NCBI GenBank assembly: GCA_916613615.1
Contig: OU744724.1
Coordinates: forward strand, 25,158,171-25,222,170
From: Steromphala cineraria
Taxonomy: Eukaryota; Mollusca; Gastropoda; Trochida; Trochidae
Direction of reading: 5' to 3'
Length of the DNA stretch: 64,000 bases
Made by a program: the position numbers and the translations under genes. Under the pieces are notes generated by a model, which was not told the origin of the DNA, ran no database searches, and saw only the letters and a program-made list of their open reading frames with translations. Each line of letters opens with the position of its first letter. Positions within the stretch are counted from its first letter, which is position 1. Of this stretch, positions 24,313 through 36,800 are shown piece by piece.

Positions 24313-24642
24313 AGTTAAAACCTGACAGTTGTATCTTGCTATTAGAAGATGTGTCTTTGACAGATATCATTAGTTAAAACCTGACAGTTGTATCTTGCTA
24401 TTAGCAGATGTGTCTTTGGCAGATATCATTAGTTAAAACCTGACAGTTGTATCTTGCTATTAGAAGATGTGTCTTTGACAGATATCATTAGTTAAAACCT
24501 GACAGTTGTATCTTGCTATTAGCAGATGTGTCTTTGACAGATATCATTAGTTAAAACCTGACAGTTGTATCTTGCTATTAGCAGATGTGTCTTTGGCAGA
24601 TATCATTAGTTAAAACCTGACAGTTGTATCTTATTATTAGCA
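24285..24642. repeat. 59-bp minisatellite, 6 copies, inside the hAT remnant
   Basis: The motif TGTGTCTTTG recurs at 24291, 24350, 24409, 24468, 24527 and 24586, an exact 59-bp period. The unit carries gatatcattagttaaaacc and gacagttgtatcttgctatta. Units alternate ttggc/ttgac and tagaa/tagca variants. The first unit overlaps the transposase tail, so the array grew out of transposon coding sequence. Confidence 0.95.
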
Positions 24643-26848
24643 ATTAAACTTGACCCATTAATCTTAAGGAATAAAGGTTTTGAAAGGAAATGTTGTTTTT
24701 GATCGCTTTGGTCAAGAAAAATGACTACAGATGAATGAAAAGAGGTTGAAAACTTTAATTATCAAATGCAGTTAACATACTTATTGATTTTACAAGACAA
24801 TTTACGAAAATAGTCATCTTTATACACCTGATAACCTAAATATTTAAAAGCAATTTTAGATCTAATACAAAACAATCCTGTCTGTAAACGCAATTTAACC
24901 GAAATTTTAGTAACATATTACAACATATCAGTTGCATATACATATATATCAAGCGACACATATGTAATTATACATGCTTTAGGGGGAAATGTCCATCAGC
25001 ACTAGAGAATCTTCCAAATTTGCGCCTCCCCCCCCCCCCCCCCCCCCCCCCAATCGCCCATTCCTACGCTATTGAGCGATGCTTTAGGCAAAAAATCCCA
25101 TGAACACTATAGAATTTTCCAAATTTGCGCCCCCCCCACTCTTGAAAACGTTCCTACGCCCCTGACTCTGGCCTTACACAATCTTCCAACACATTGATTA
25201 AAATGCAAGTCGTGGACCTGGCGTATTTAACTCTAAGGCAAGAATTTGTTACCTATAGTTATCTCCCTTGCTACAGCCAATCACCTATGCTCTTTTGTTT
25301 ATGTAAGTTGGTTGACATGATAAATCAAATTTGTTGAATTTTTGCAAACAATTATTTTCATGGTTGCTTTCGGTGTTGAAATATTTGCAATGATTGATTA
25401 AAATTGAAAATAAGTAAAATATATTGGTCTGAATTTTACAGGCGCTCTTGTCACTTTAAAAAAATTTCTGTCAAAGGGGCATATTACATTTTGTACATGA
25501 CTGTTAAATGAACGAATGAAAGTGTTAAGTCTATATTAGTGTAAGTTTATTTTTTTAAGTATACCAAAATGACTGTGGAAAAGTTTGCTGATTGCATGAC
25601 ATAAGGCTTTTCCCTTTTCTTTTCTAGCCAGAGAACTTGTCTCATTGAAAAAGATGATGGATTAGGATATCATTGCACTCTAGCTTAAGCAAGACATGGC
25701 TATTTTATACTTTGCTTTTTAATCCTGAGGCATTTGATTAATGTTCATGATTAAGAAATTTAAGAAAAATGGCATTTATTAAAGATATTGATTACCAAGG
25801 ATTCATTTGTTTTATCACACAGTTTTTGAGGTTTGAAATAATTTAGAAATATGTGTAACTCACCATTTAAATAAATAAAATACAAATGCAAACACAACAA
25901 ATTAAGGTTGAAAACCACAAAAACATTTATCTAAGACATATTGAGGCAATTTTGAAATGTATATTACTTTAGAAAATCTAATATCAGGCAATTGACTAAA
26001 CCTTACTATAAAACTATAACTAATTCTGGAGGAAACCTTACTTGTGAAATTTCGAATTGACGTCCACAAAGTCGCACCTTCTTAAATGAAGCCCTCTCAA
26101 TCATAAAATGCTTCAAAGGTTAATTCAAGAGCGGATGTTATCTGTACAGATTTTCCAGATTATAATTCAGAGTGGTGATTTAATAGGGGAAATTTGTCAT
26201 TTCATTATGCCCTGGAAATTCAGTAAAAATAGTGCACTTGGAACAGTCTAAAAAAATGTCAACTGATCTTTTCTTATGCATAACACTATGAATGAAAAAG
26301 ACAAAAGGGAGAAACAGTACCACTGAATCTGCAATTTTTAATCCACTTTGGCAGACATAGGTACACAAGATTTAATCTCTGTGTCAATTGTTCTGGAGAA
26401 TAAATCAAACATGACCTAATTGATGAAAGGACTAGGTGCTGGCAGATATTCATGACATCAGCTTTTACATACTAGTAAATATAAAATCATAACAATCAGA
26501 GGGAAAGATTTGTTGAGAGATGATGTATGCTACTAAGTTATAATATTTTCAACATAAACACTCTGCAAGTTATAAAAATATAATGGTGACCAGTATATAT
26601 ATATATATATATATGGACACCTCTCTGTCCATTAAGTGATTGATAGGACAATACAGATTCGTCAATGCTGACTGAGTCTATTATGTTCTAATTGCACCCT
26701 ACAATTAGTGCTTGGGGCAATCGTTACGTGATTGACAACACATGACTGACTTCCTAACTGTCAATCTAAACACACAACAATGTGTTGATTATATGAATTT
26801 ATTGTTTTGTTCTTGTGTATAAATATGTGTAACCTTCCATTTGTAATC

Positions 26849-26893
26849 ATACTTGACAAGACCCACATAATGGTCGAAATGAATTCATCGTAT
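26849..26893 (+). ncRNA. Degenerate hammerhead-ribozyme-like motif
   Basis: In order: ATAC (26849-26852) able to pair with GTAT (26890-26893) as stem I; TTGACAA in place of the core CUGANGA; GACC and GGTC as stem II around an 8-nt loop; GAAA (26876-26879); the self-complementary TGAATTCA as a minimal stem III; then TC as the cleavage-site end. The layout is that of short-stem-III type I hammerheads known from Penelope-like elements and retrozymes. Two core positions deviate, so it is probably inactive. Identification is by eye only. Confidence 0.35.
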
Positions 26894-28071
26894 TAAAGAA
26901 AATTGATCCAGTCTGAACCATCTGATGTTTATTCTTTACCCATATATATATATATATATATATATCAAAAGATGAATAGTTTATAAATATAAAAGTTTAC
27001 TTAATCATATATAACACGTACACAATAAAATGACTGGTTGGCGGGTTGACCTTAAAGATACGCCCTCAAGTAACCTATTTTCGTGGGTCACCTATTTTCG
27101 TGGTATTTACAAATTGTGCCATATCTCACTAACTCAACTTTTGTTCTTATCAAGTTAGGGCTTATTTTTTAGATCAGTTGATCTGCATTGATCTCAGCAT
27201 AAAATTATCAACATTTAACTGATCTGTTTCACTCCTCAGTTGAGTGAAGAAAACTAAACGATATTTAAAGCTTTTCACGAAATACTTTTTTTGGACAATT
27301 TTCCTGGGGGACTTTTGCAAAAAAACTTAAACACTATTTCCTAGCAATATAATGAAACCCAAATCCTAAATCAATTAGTTTAAGAAGGTCATTTCTGTTC
27401 TATTTAAAAGTATTTGAAATTGCAGAAAGGGTATTTCTTATATGTTTTTGGCTATTTTCCAGAATTTTTCAGGGCAAAGAAAGTGATGTATTGCTTTAAC
27501 CCCTATATTTTTCCTCGGATTCGTCAGACAGGTTCTTTAGGTTCATGACTTGCAAGTCATTTGGCTTCTCAAATATTTTTACTACCACATTAATACCTTG
27601 TTGCCATATGATTTATTTTATGTACCAAAATTTCAACATTTTTGCTAAATATTTGTGACATAAAATTAATTGAATTGGTGTGGAAATTATCTAAACATTT
27701 GACATCTGTAATTTAAATGCTATTCCACACCATTGACCTATGTTTCAAACACAATAAACGTTTTCATTGTGGCTTGTGTTGTATTATCATAATTCATCCT
27801 AAGAAACATACCATGAAAACAGGTGACACCCAAAAAATTAACAATAATTGGCACCTGTTTGGAAAGTGTCAATAAAACACAACAAAAGAATAAATTATTG
27901 TTTAAATTAACATCAAATGTTAGGGAAATATGTCTCTTATCAATTACAATGTTCATAATGTATGTCGTTGTCAGTGCTCAAGTTTACTGAGATTTATTGC
28001 TTATTACCACGGAAATAGGTAACACGAGGGAATTGAATTAAACAATTTACCGCACAATCTGTTATCTCAAA

Positions 28072-28151
28072 ACAGATGTTTGTTTTCTCACCAATCCCTT
28101 TTGAAACAACAGAATTATCAGAAACCATATAGGACACAACTGGTGTTGATC
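28072..28151 (+). promoter_or_regulatory. Conserved 5' flank/leader of C1qDC exon 1
   Basis: The block agatgtttgttttctcacc, then aatcccttttgaa and gttgatcATGGTC, recurs in front of exon 1 at about 17327-17399, 33774-33853 and 13300-13380, and in shortened form at about 35580 and 39776 before the signal-less copies. Conservation outside the coding part is consistent with a 5' UTR or promoter, but could equally reflect recent duplication. No clear TATA box is seen. Confidence 0.4.
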
Positions 28152-30107
28152 ATGGTCTGGGCAATTTACTTCGTTACAGCTTATATACCATTTATTTTTA
28201 CAACTGCATTATGTGATGCTCAAACAACCAGTAAATATGTTGATGTCACGAGTTTTAACGAACGCATGAAGAAAGTTGACGCTGCTCTCCAAGAGGTCCA
28301 GTTTCAATCTCGAGTCCAAGAGGAACAAAGCAGGGCAATCCTGACCGGTCTTCTCTCGCAGCTTACACAGAATACACAGGAACTGAACACATGTAAAAAC
28401 GCCACCAAGCAGCTTCAGGAGAAGGTCGATAACTTAGAGGAGAAGTTGAGGACTAAGGAACTGAACACATGTAAAAATGATACCGAACTGCTTCAGTTGA
28501 AGGTCGATAACTTGGAGGAGAAGTTGAGAACCATGGAGGATACCAGCAACAAAACCTCACTTGACTACACTGCAGCCATGGAGGACTTTAGAGAGCTGAA
28601 ACAATCACACAACGAAACTCTTATGGAGTTGTCAGAGCTGAAGCAATCACACAATCAATCTCTTGTTGAGTTAGAGATGGTCAAGAGCCAAGTTAATTCT
28701 CTCCAATGTAAGTAAAACATTTTGATAATCAATTATTTGACCATAATTTGTTCTGTTCTTGAGAACAATGGGTTCTCAGTTATAACTAATTTAAAATTAG
28801 TAATTTTGGTGAATAGGTACAATACAAAATGGATCATGCATAACGTTTTGATTTAGTTTTAGTTTTTGTACTAATATGTAAGGAAAATATGCCAAATTAA
28901 TTTTCGAATTTATCAATTCTTTTGGAATCAATATTTTTTATATTATTGAATGTAATTTATCTCTAAACATTCAAAACTTTATGTCTGAAATGTTTCATAA
29001 AATTCTTTGAAACACATAAATTGATATCTAGAAATATAAAGATATCCATTCATGGGTCATAGGGTATGATTCTCCTTGCAATATCACTGTTAAATAAAAT
29101 ACACTTGGTTATCATTTCCTTATTCCATTGTAATATATATGTACAGTCCTGTATTTATATATTTCTCTTATTGTTGGTTTCTATCTACCTATCTACATTT
29201 GTATAGATCTTCTTTTCATTTCTACCTGCCTTTATAATTCTACATGAATCAAGGATAAACAAGGCATATTTTAGAAAATCTACATCTTATTATGCGATGG
29301 CACAGTTGAAGAGTCAAAATAAAATTTATCGTCAAGAGATCATATGAACTATAACCCAAAAATGTTTTGCTATTTACAATGATTTGTGCAGTATTTGTAA
29401 TTGTATGAAAAACAATGAAATTAAAAAATAAAATCAAAAATGGAAATCACTGATCCCAATTTTTAGGAATTTTCATTTATTTTCCTCAGCTTTTCATTAT
29501 CTGTGTGCATTTTGTATACAGGACAGATTGTGAACTCGGGATTACGGCAGAGCAAAAATCTGAAACAACTGTTACCAAAAGCATGCTTTAAAGATTATAA
29601 CTTAATTAGGTCCAATTGGAATAAACAAGTATTCATAGATACCCTTTTAAATTTTGATCATCAGTTTCATTGCTCAATTAAACTTAAACACTCATGAACC
29701 GTTTTTATTTTTCAGCATGGTTGCATAAGGCGATTGGGTTTCAAGGTTATCTGGAGAGATCAGAAAAGATTTCAAGTTTAAGTAGAATAGTTTTTGATCA
29801 GGTACTTCACAATGAAGGAAACGGATACAATAAATATACTGGAATATTTACCGCTCCTGTGTCAGGCACCTATCTGTTTTGGACGAACATTGTGTACAAA
29901 AGTGATAAGTCTTCCACTTCGTTTATTCTTCATACCATTGGAAAAACCTTTGGTTCTGCCTATGGGATGGCAAATGAAAGCAATGGAAGAGCGAGTACAA
30001 CATCTCTCATCTATCTGAAACAAGGTGACATTGTTTGGATAGATTCTAGACAGGAAGTTACGCTCCAAGGATACTACACATCTGGTGGGGGTGTGTTGAT
30101 TCATTAA
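28152..30107 (+). CDS. Secreted coiled-coil C1q-domain protein (C1qDC), 2 exons, 315 aa
   Basis: Exons 28152-28707 and 29716-30107 (556 + 392 nt = 316 codons with stop), with a 1008-nt phase-1 intron (GTAAGTA ... tttttcag). The start is the ATG that matches the paralogues; the frame is open 24 codons further upstream, but that part is conserved leader. Signal peptide MVWAIYFVTAYIPFIFTTALCDAQ, then coiled coil with QEEQSRAIL, QLTQNTQELN and a duplicated heptad block (LNTCKN..T..LQ.KVDNLEEKLRT twice), then ELKQSHNET/ELKQSHNQS repeats. Exon 2 encodes the C1q head: GNGYNKYTGIFTAPVSGTY, YGMANESNGRASTTS, GVLIH at the end. Extracellular recognition protein by family; ligand unknown. AATAAA at 30239-30244 is a suitable poly(A) signal. 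Confidence 0.9.
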
Positions 30108-30575
30108 ATAGTAGTAGCTTCTATATTTAACTATGGTTAATGTTCTGCTTGAATTTTGAAAGGTATACATATATATATTAATCTATTGCTAATCAAAAGT
30201 ATAAGCTGTTTTTACCTTTGTAATGTCTCTTAAGAAATAATAAAATGGCTTTTTGGATTTTGGTTATTTTGCCTGATAGGGGTAGACTCTACAAACTTTT
30301 TTTCATTTTCTGCTGGGTGTGTTGATAAAACAGTACTAGCTTCTAGTGTCTTTCTAATTAGTGAATTGTTAATGATATGTCCGTTTTCAAATTTAAGTCA
30401 TCGTTAATTTTCTGCTTGAATTTTTAAAGTTATATATTAATCTATTGCTGATCAAAAGTATTATATCTTTACCTTTGTAATGTCTCTTAACAAATAATGA
30501 ATATTGCTTTTTGGATTTAGGTTAGTTTGCCTAATAGGGGTACGCTCTACAAACGTACTTTCATTTTCTGCTCTA
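30105..30575 (+). repeat. Tandem duplication of C1qDC 3' UTR with a stray exon-2 end
   Basis: About 30150-30310 and 30400-30570 are similar (ttctgcttgaattttgaaag, ctttgtaatgtctcttaa, aataggggta-gctctacaaac). Between them, 30312-30336 reads ctgctgggtgtgttgataaaacagtactag, which resembles the last codons of a KQY-type C1q exon 2. This gene itself ends in the VLIH type, so the downstream piece comes from another paralogue, probably by unequal exchange or conversion. Confidence 0.7.
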
Positions 30576-31143
30576 AAAGAAAAATGACCTAATAGCATTA
30601 CGTGACGCTTTGCTTACCCACAGCATTATGGATTTATGAAACAATCCATCCCTGTGATCTGAAAATATTTATATTGCCATATAGAGTATTAATTATTCAA
30701 CAGAATATTGTAATCTGCATAACAATTTCATGTTTCTTGGATTATTTATAGGTTCTACGTTATGCAACTTGACCTAAGCAAAAAATTATTGATTTGGAAA
30801 TTCTAATATTTTGAGTGCTCCTACTTGGTCTTCTGAATCCTTATTTTAACAAGACTTATTCTTAAATCTGATGGGATGATTTGGAAAAATTGGTTATGTT
30901 CAATAACACAAATTCGTTAGGGCGAATTGCCATGAAATGATACAACCTGATTTGATCCGACTCACCATTTAAATGTTCTAACTCAAATTTGTCAGCTATC
31001 ATCTTTTAACTTGCTTTGTCCGTATACATAAACAATTATTATCTTTTTGATATTGTTTTATGTTGTGACAAATTACAACTGCACTTGTGCTTCAAACAAA
31101 CATACAATGCAACAGCATCTTTTCTCCCAAAATGTGCATACTA

Positions 31144-31860
31144 TAGCTCTGAGCAAGTAATTATACAAATATCAAAATTTGGTTTTCGGTTGGAACTCGA
31201 ATATTTTGGTTTGGAAATTTTAAGCAGCTGTGACATATCTATGATGTTCTTTGCGTTATCTTTTGTGTCTTGTTACGTGACGACGCTGTAGCAGATCGAC
31301 TTCCTAGTGACTGTTGTGATGCAGAAAAACAAAGCAAAACAAAGACTTCGCGTTTTTTTTATCATGCATGGTGGTAATGAGATAAGAAATGATTCTAAAT
31401 GAAGGGCATACCACGGGGTACCTTTTACTCAGTTTTCGCGAGATTTCGAGTTGCAGGCGGTTTACTGTGCAAGTCAGAGACTAATTTCTCATTGTCCAAA
31501 ATGGTGCTGGTAAAATTGAAAGAAAAAAATTATTATCGACGCTCATGTAAATCACAGGTTTCATTAATTCAAGTAAATCCTCTGTGTTTTTATGTGATAG
31601 GTTGTTGAACACAAATATTAGACAGAGTGTAAATTTGTTTGTTATGTGACAGGCTGAAACCTATATTTACACATTAAAAAAACATACACATACATATTAT
31701 GGATTTCTTGTAGTTTTATAAGATTCAAACATAACTAAAGTTGTTAAGCAAATGATAAAGTATAAATTCGTAACATTAGAATTGAAATATTCTGCAAATT
31801 GGAAACAAAGGTATATTTTACTTTAGACAAGTTCTTTTCAGAACCGACAAAGTATATATA
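31144..31860. mobile_element. Second, truncated copy of the ~880-bp TIR element
   Basis: Matches 15061-15936 in reverse orientation through ctatagctctgagcaa, acgtgacgacgctgtagcag, tgcagaaaaacaaagcaaaac, ggtttactgtgcaagtcag and ttatggatttcttgtag. Both copies contain a frame with GTFY..FARF, but the later frame (YGFLVVL.DSNIT) has a stop here and none in the 15 kb copy. Confidence 0.6.
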
Positions 31861-32676
31861 TATTTATCCAATGGGCGGATTATTTTCCTTTGATCTTTTC
31901 GCAGTTGTAAATCATGTACCAAGAAAACTCTAAATGATATCTATTACGTCACGAACATATCATCACAGTTATTTCTGACGTCCTGATACGACAATCATGA
32001 AGGAGAGAGGCAGTTTTAGGGCGGAGCTAGCAATATCGGGCCGACGACCTTGCGAAAGTTCAACATTGTTGCATCCTCAAACACGTAGCCGAGATCAAAG
32101 GAATGGAAACCGCTCAGGCGACCAAAATATTAACATTACCAGTCACTAAATGAGAAAAATAACAAGCTGACCATAATATGTAATGCAGTAAAAACAATTC
32201 AGGTTGAAAAGTACCAACGATTACAGAAATTCATCGGCATCGCGGAAAAATATAGATTTATGTCAAACTTTCGAGCTGACATTTCTAATCCAAACTGTTT
32301 GGTAATTAAGGTCAACCCCCTCCCAAATAAGTAGTAAAAAGGTACATAAATAATTTGGTGAAAAATCAACAATTCTTTTAATATTGATAAGACCACTAGT
32401 AATAAAATTCACATTTCACTATAAAATGAAATCCAGTCTGAAAACAAATCAGTGCACGTGTTACCTTATTTCAGTAAAGATATGTTGCATATATCTGCAT
32501 GGATGAGAGAATGTCTGGTCATCCAAACCCATCAATATCATTCATCGTTACGAAAAAAATAAGGAAATTGGGTCATTCGTCGCTGGACGATTCCTTCAGA
32601 CTAATCTAAATGTTGGTCATGCAGGGAATGTTGATGTCGGGTGAAAGATCGCAAGACGTTGCCCATTGGATAAAAC

Positions 32677-32808
32677 AGATACATGATTGACACACGAGGT
32701 GTATACGAAATATCAGCTTGCTATCACTCACTCCGGGGCTCCGCCCCCTCGTGAGATGATAGCTCGCTGATATTTCGTATACACCCCGTGTGTCATCATG
32801 TATCTATT
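32677..32808. repeat. Palindromic repeat with ~48-bp arms
   Basis: The arms agatacatgattgacacac and gtgtgtcatcatgtatct, with inner gtgtatacgaaatatcagc and gctgatatttcgtatacac, surround a GC-rich loop (ctccggggctccgccccctcg). This would form a strong hairpin or cruciform. Class unknown. Confidence 0.8.
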
Positions 32809-33853
32809 ACATACATATATTAAACTGCCAGATTGTCAGAATGTAACAATCAAGTTGGAGATCACCAAATGAAATGGCGAAAGAAATAAAGAAGCAATGT
32901 AGAAAAATATATTCATTTAGAAAATATTCATACCATAACACATGAAAACCTGACCCTAAACATATTTCCTACTTCAGGAATAAAGCTTGCCTTTGACTTT
33001 TGTAAACATTGAAAAAGCATTTCAGTCAGCATTATCACAGATCGCTCTTGTATCAGTTGTTCTGGAGAGTAAGTAAAACATTTTATTGTTTGATACAGAG
33101 TGATATAATCAGTGAAATAACCCCTCTCTATGGCTACAATGGTGATAACCTTTATCACCACTCGAGTGACGTCAAATTCAAGAGTTTGACGTCTTGAATA
33201 ATGGTTTGACTTAAGAAATTCTCATATGATGTCACACAGCTATTTAAAGCGACTACTGAACATGAAATTGACCCATTTTGGGCGTAATTAGAAGGATTCC
33301 ATCATATGATATATAGAATATCTCTCAATTCTTGACAAATTACATGATTTTCTCATCTCTCGAAGCAGAAAATTTAAATGTTTTCACTCATGGCTGCGCC
33401 ACTCGTGAAAATATAACTTTCTACTATACTCATTGACGTGGTATTAGTCAAGAAGAGACAGATATCCTCAATAACTCATGAATAGAAAGAGCCATGGTTT
33501 CAGCTTAACATTAGTTTTACATAAAATTGGAACAATCAATATAAATGATTCATCCGAGATGGCATATGCAAGTCAGCATAAATATTTAGTTTAATATTTG
33601 TTCAATCGATTTATCAAAGAATCCTATTGTTGTTGTCGATATGTGAATGTAAAATCGATAGATGACAAGTTGCTAAATTACATATTATTATATAATAAAA
33701 AACTTCCTGAGTCGATCCTATCTTTGTTAATATACTTCAATTCTAGAATTTTCAACTAAATGTGTTATCTTAAACCAGATGTGTATTTTCTCACCAAGCC
33801 CTTTTGAACTAAGGAATTATCTGTTGCCATAAAGAACATGGTAAGTCTTAATA

Positions 33854-36800
33854 ATGGTTTGGGTTACAGTTTCGGTAATGTATTCAACATTAGTTTTCAT
33901 AGTTGCATTGTGTGCCGCTCAACCAAGTAGCAAATATGTCAATGTCACAAGTTTTAACGAATATGTGAAGAAAATTGATGCCATTTTAACAGAAGTCAAG
34001 TCTCATTCCCAAGCTCAGGAACAACAAAGCAGGGCTATCTTAACGACTGTTCTCTCGCAGCTTACACAGAATACCCAGGACCTTAACATGTGTAAAAATG
34101 ACACCAAACAGCTTCAGTTGAAGGTAGAGAATTCGGAGGAAGAACTGAGGACACTGAAGGAAACCAACAACAAAATTTCACTGGACTACACGACAGCAAT
34201 AGAGAAGATTGCAGAGTTTAAACAAGTACAGAACAACGCTTCATTGGACTACACCAATGCATTAGCGGAAATGGCCGAGATGAAACAATCACACAATCAA
34301 TCTCGGGTCGAGTTGGAGATGGTCAGGAGTGAACTTGATTCTCTCCACAGTAAGTGTAAAATTATAACAAATTCAATCATGGTTTTGTCATTCATCGGCT
34401 GGAAGAACCAATATGAACAGAAATTCATCATTGGCTAACTTATTTCATGTTTGTACAGATTTTGTACAATCTAATAATGTTATGTTAAATTTTTACGTTC
34501 AGAGTTCGACCGCTTTAATGACCTCTACCCACAATGTTTCCTTGATAAAACCAATTATTGAGGGCATGGTAGTAAAACGGTAAAACTATCTGTAATCCAG
34601 ATCTGTTATTGGTACCGCTCAATTAATTACCAATCGTCCGTTGCACAAAACCATGATTCATTTGTCAATTATGACAATTTCAACAAATGACCTTATCACA
34701 GTGAGTAAGTATTGACATGCTATCAGTGATATGGGTATGAGCTGTGTTTGGTCAACTGCAAAAATCAACTGCATGCGATAAGATGAAATTTGAATAAATT
34801 TTCTCAGTCAAAAACGTCAACTCGGAAACAATGTCAGTAGTCAGTTTTCAGTTGGACTTTATAAAATGCGTTTGAAGAAATTGAAAACCTTTAAATTGTA
34901 GTAGTAACTTGATAAGTATTTCATATCCCAATTTCAATACCAAAATCAATATTTCAATATCCCAAAACAAGCACCACTTCAAAATCGATTGTGTACCAAA
35001 TTTTATTGAGCTTTACATGGGTTACATAGCTTTAAAAAAGGTTATCTCTATAAATTTATGTTTGTTGAATATTATTAGCAGAAAAACCTTTGAATTAAGG
35101 AGTTCCAGCTAAGGTTTGAGCGTTCTAGGGCCTTAATTTTTGGAAATGTAGATGAATATAAGATTAAGCCAACAGTCTTGCCAGCTTGTCAACATAATGT
35201 TTGGATGATTTTTATGAAATAATCTAGTTAAAATGATCACTATCTGAAAGATGATATAACTACGATGACGAATGGTCAGTGAACTAAATATGAGTGTAGT
35301 GCATTTTAGGGGTTTATAAGAGTTCATTAGATAAAAACGGTTTCTTAGATGCCTTTGATGACTTTCTAAATCCTAATTTATGATCACATTCGAGAGATAA
35401 TAGAGAGTTAATAAAAAATGAGAATATTGCATGAATAGGTGAATTTAGTAAACATTTAAAATGCTAAATCACAATGTTTCTTAAGAAAAGGTTAAACATA
35501 CATATTAAAACAACTGCTAAACTTTACTCTTTGGTTAGAGAAACATACAAGATAAATGTTCAATACAGTTTTCTTTGACCAGATGTATACTGTCTCAAAA
35601 AACCATATATACATTTGCCATACATGGACATCGGACACATTTAGTTATCAACAATATTATGTAATTATACAACATTTATTCTAACATCTGTCATGAATGC
35701 CCTTCAAGAGGTCCAGTCTCATTCCCAAGCTCAGGAACAGAAGTTCTCAGCAGTCCTGTCCAGTGTTCTCTCTCAGCTTACACAGACTACTGAGGAACTG
35801 AGTGCAAGTAAACACATAACCAAGGAGCTACAGCTGGAGGTTCAGAAGATGAAGGAAATCAACAACAACACTCTTATGGAATTGGAGGGGCTGAAACAAT
35901 CACATAACAAAACTTCAATTGACTACACAACAGCCATGGGGGAATTAGCAGAGATGAAACAATCAAACAACAAAATCATAATGGAGTTGACAGAGATGAA
36001 GTTCTCACACAATCAATCTCTTAAGGAATTAGAGACGGTCAAGAGTGAAGTTGATTCTACTCAAGGTAAGTGTAAGATTAAGACAATCAATCTTTTGAAA
36101 GTAATACCCTTTGTCGAAGTGATGAGTACAATTCTTATTAGAAACTGATCAACCAGTTCGTTAATATAAAATACCAAATGCATTTGTAATTTATTTCTTC
36201 TTTCCGATGGAAATGAAAATATATATGTTGAATGTTTACTGAGTTCATATGAAAGATAGTTAATTGTCATGGAATGAAAAATAAAATATCTATTGATATC
36301 AAAGGTTGAATTGTTCACATATTTCTCCTTGCTTTCTTTCTAGCATGTCCCTTATTGAACTGTTGAATGGTTATCTTTCAACATTGTTGGTTTTGAGGTT
36401 GTTTCATTTTTTTGAACAGTAGTGAAATGTATTTTTCTCATTGCACCTGATTTTAATGGTCTAAACGTCTTCTCATGATATGTTGAAATTAAAAAAGTTT
36501 TCCCAAATTTGACCATTTTAGTAAATCTGATGAAATTTATCTATTTTGCCTTCATACAGTAAATGTGTATATTTGCTGCAACAAATTTAAGAAACAAGGA
36601 CATTAGAATCTATGTCGAAACGTCGCTTACACAGAATAACGAAATTGTCCATCCATAAGAATTGTCTTTATTGTTCATACACACAGTCATTCTTCCTCCT
36701 AGAATATATGTTTCCTTCAATAGACACAAAAACAAAATTTGATATGTGAGTGGTTATAATAACTAATAAAAATTGTTTGAATACGGTCAAAACACAAGTA

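Larger units (their letters stand above)
23905..25164 (+). mobile_element. hAT-type DNA transposon remnant (deletion derivative)
   Basis: The ends CAGTGGCGTAGGAAC and (inverse) CAGGGGCGTAGGAAC are typical hAT termini. Both flanks contain ACTCT directly outside (23900-23904 and 25165-25169); hAT duplications are normally 8 bp, so the left copy may have lost bases. Inside lies the C-terminal tail of a hAT transposase (24160-24309). Most of the transposase is deleted and the tail is followed by a minisatellite. A short direct repeat (ttccaaatttgcgcc at about 25016 and 25117) lies near the right end. Confidence 0.75.
22385..28151. other. Intergenic region between two C1qDC genes, repeat-rich
   Basis: No host gene recognised. 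Contents: a lone MITE end (23026), the duplicate of 10.2-13.3 kb from about 23600 on, a hAT remnant (23905-25164), poly(C) at 25028-25051, (AT)n runs at 26594-26614 and 26942-26965, and a hammerhead-like motif at 26849-26893. About 27000-28070 is plain AT-rich DNA in which nothing is seen. Confidence 0.55.
30576..33853. other. Intergenic, no gene; second copy of the 15 kb TIR element
   Basis: 31144 to about 31860 is the inverted partner of 15061-15936, beginning with ctatagctctgagcaa; its far end is lost. A 130-bp palindrome lies at 32677-32808. 33040-33560 resembles the DNA upstream of the exons at 13.4 and 28.1 kb (tcagttgttctggagagtaagt, cataaaattggaacaatca). Nothing recognised in 31900-32670. 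Confidence 0.55.
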
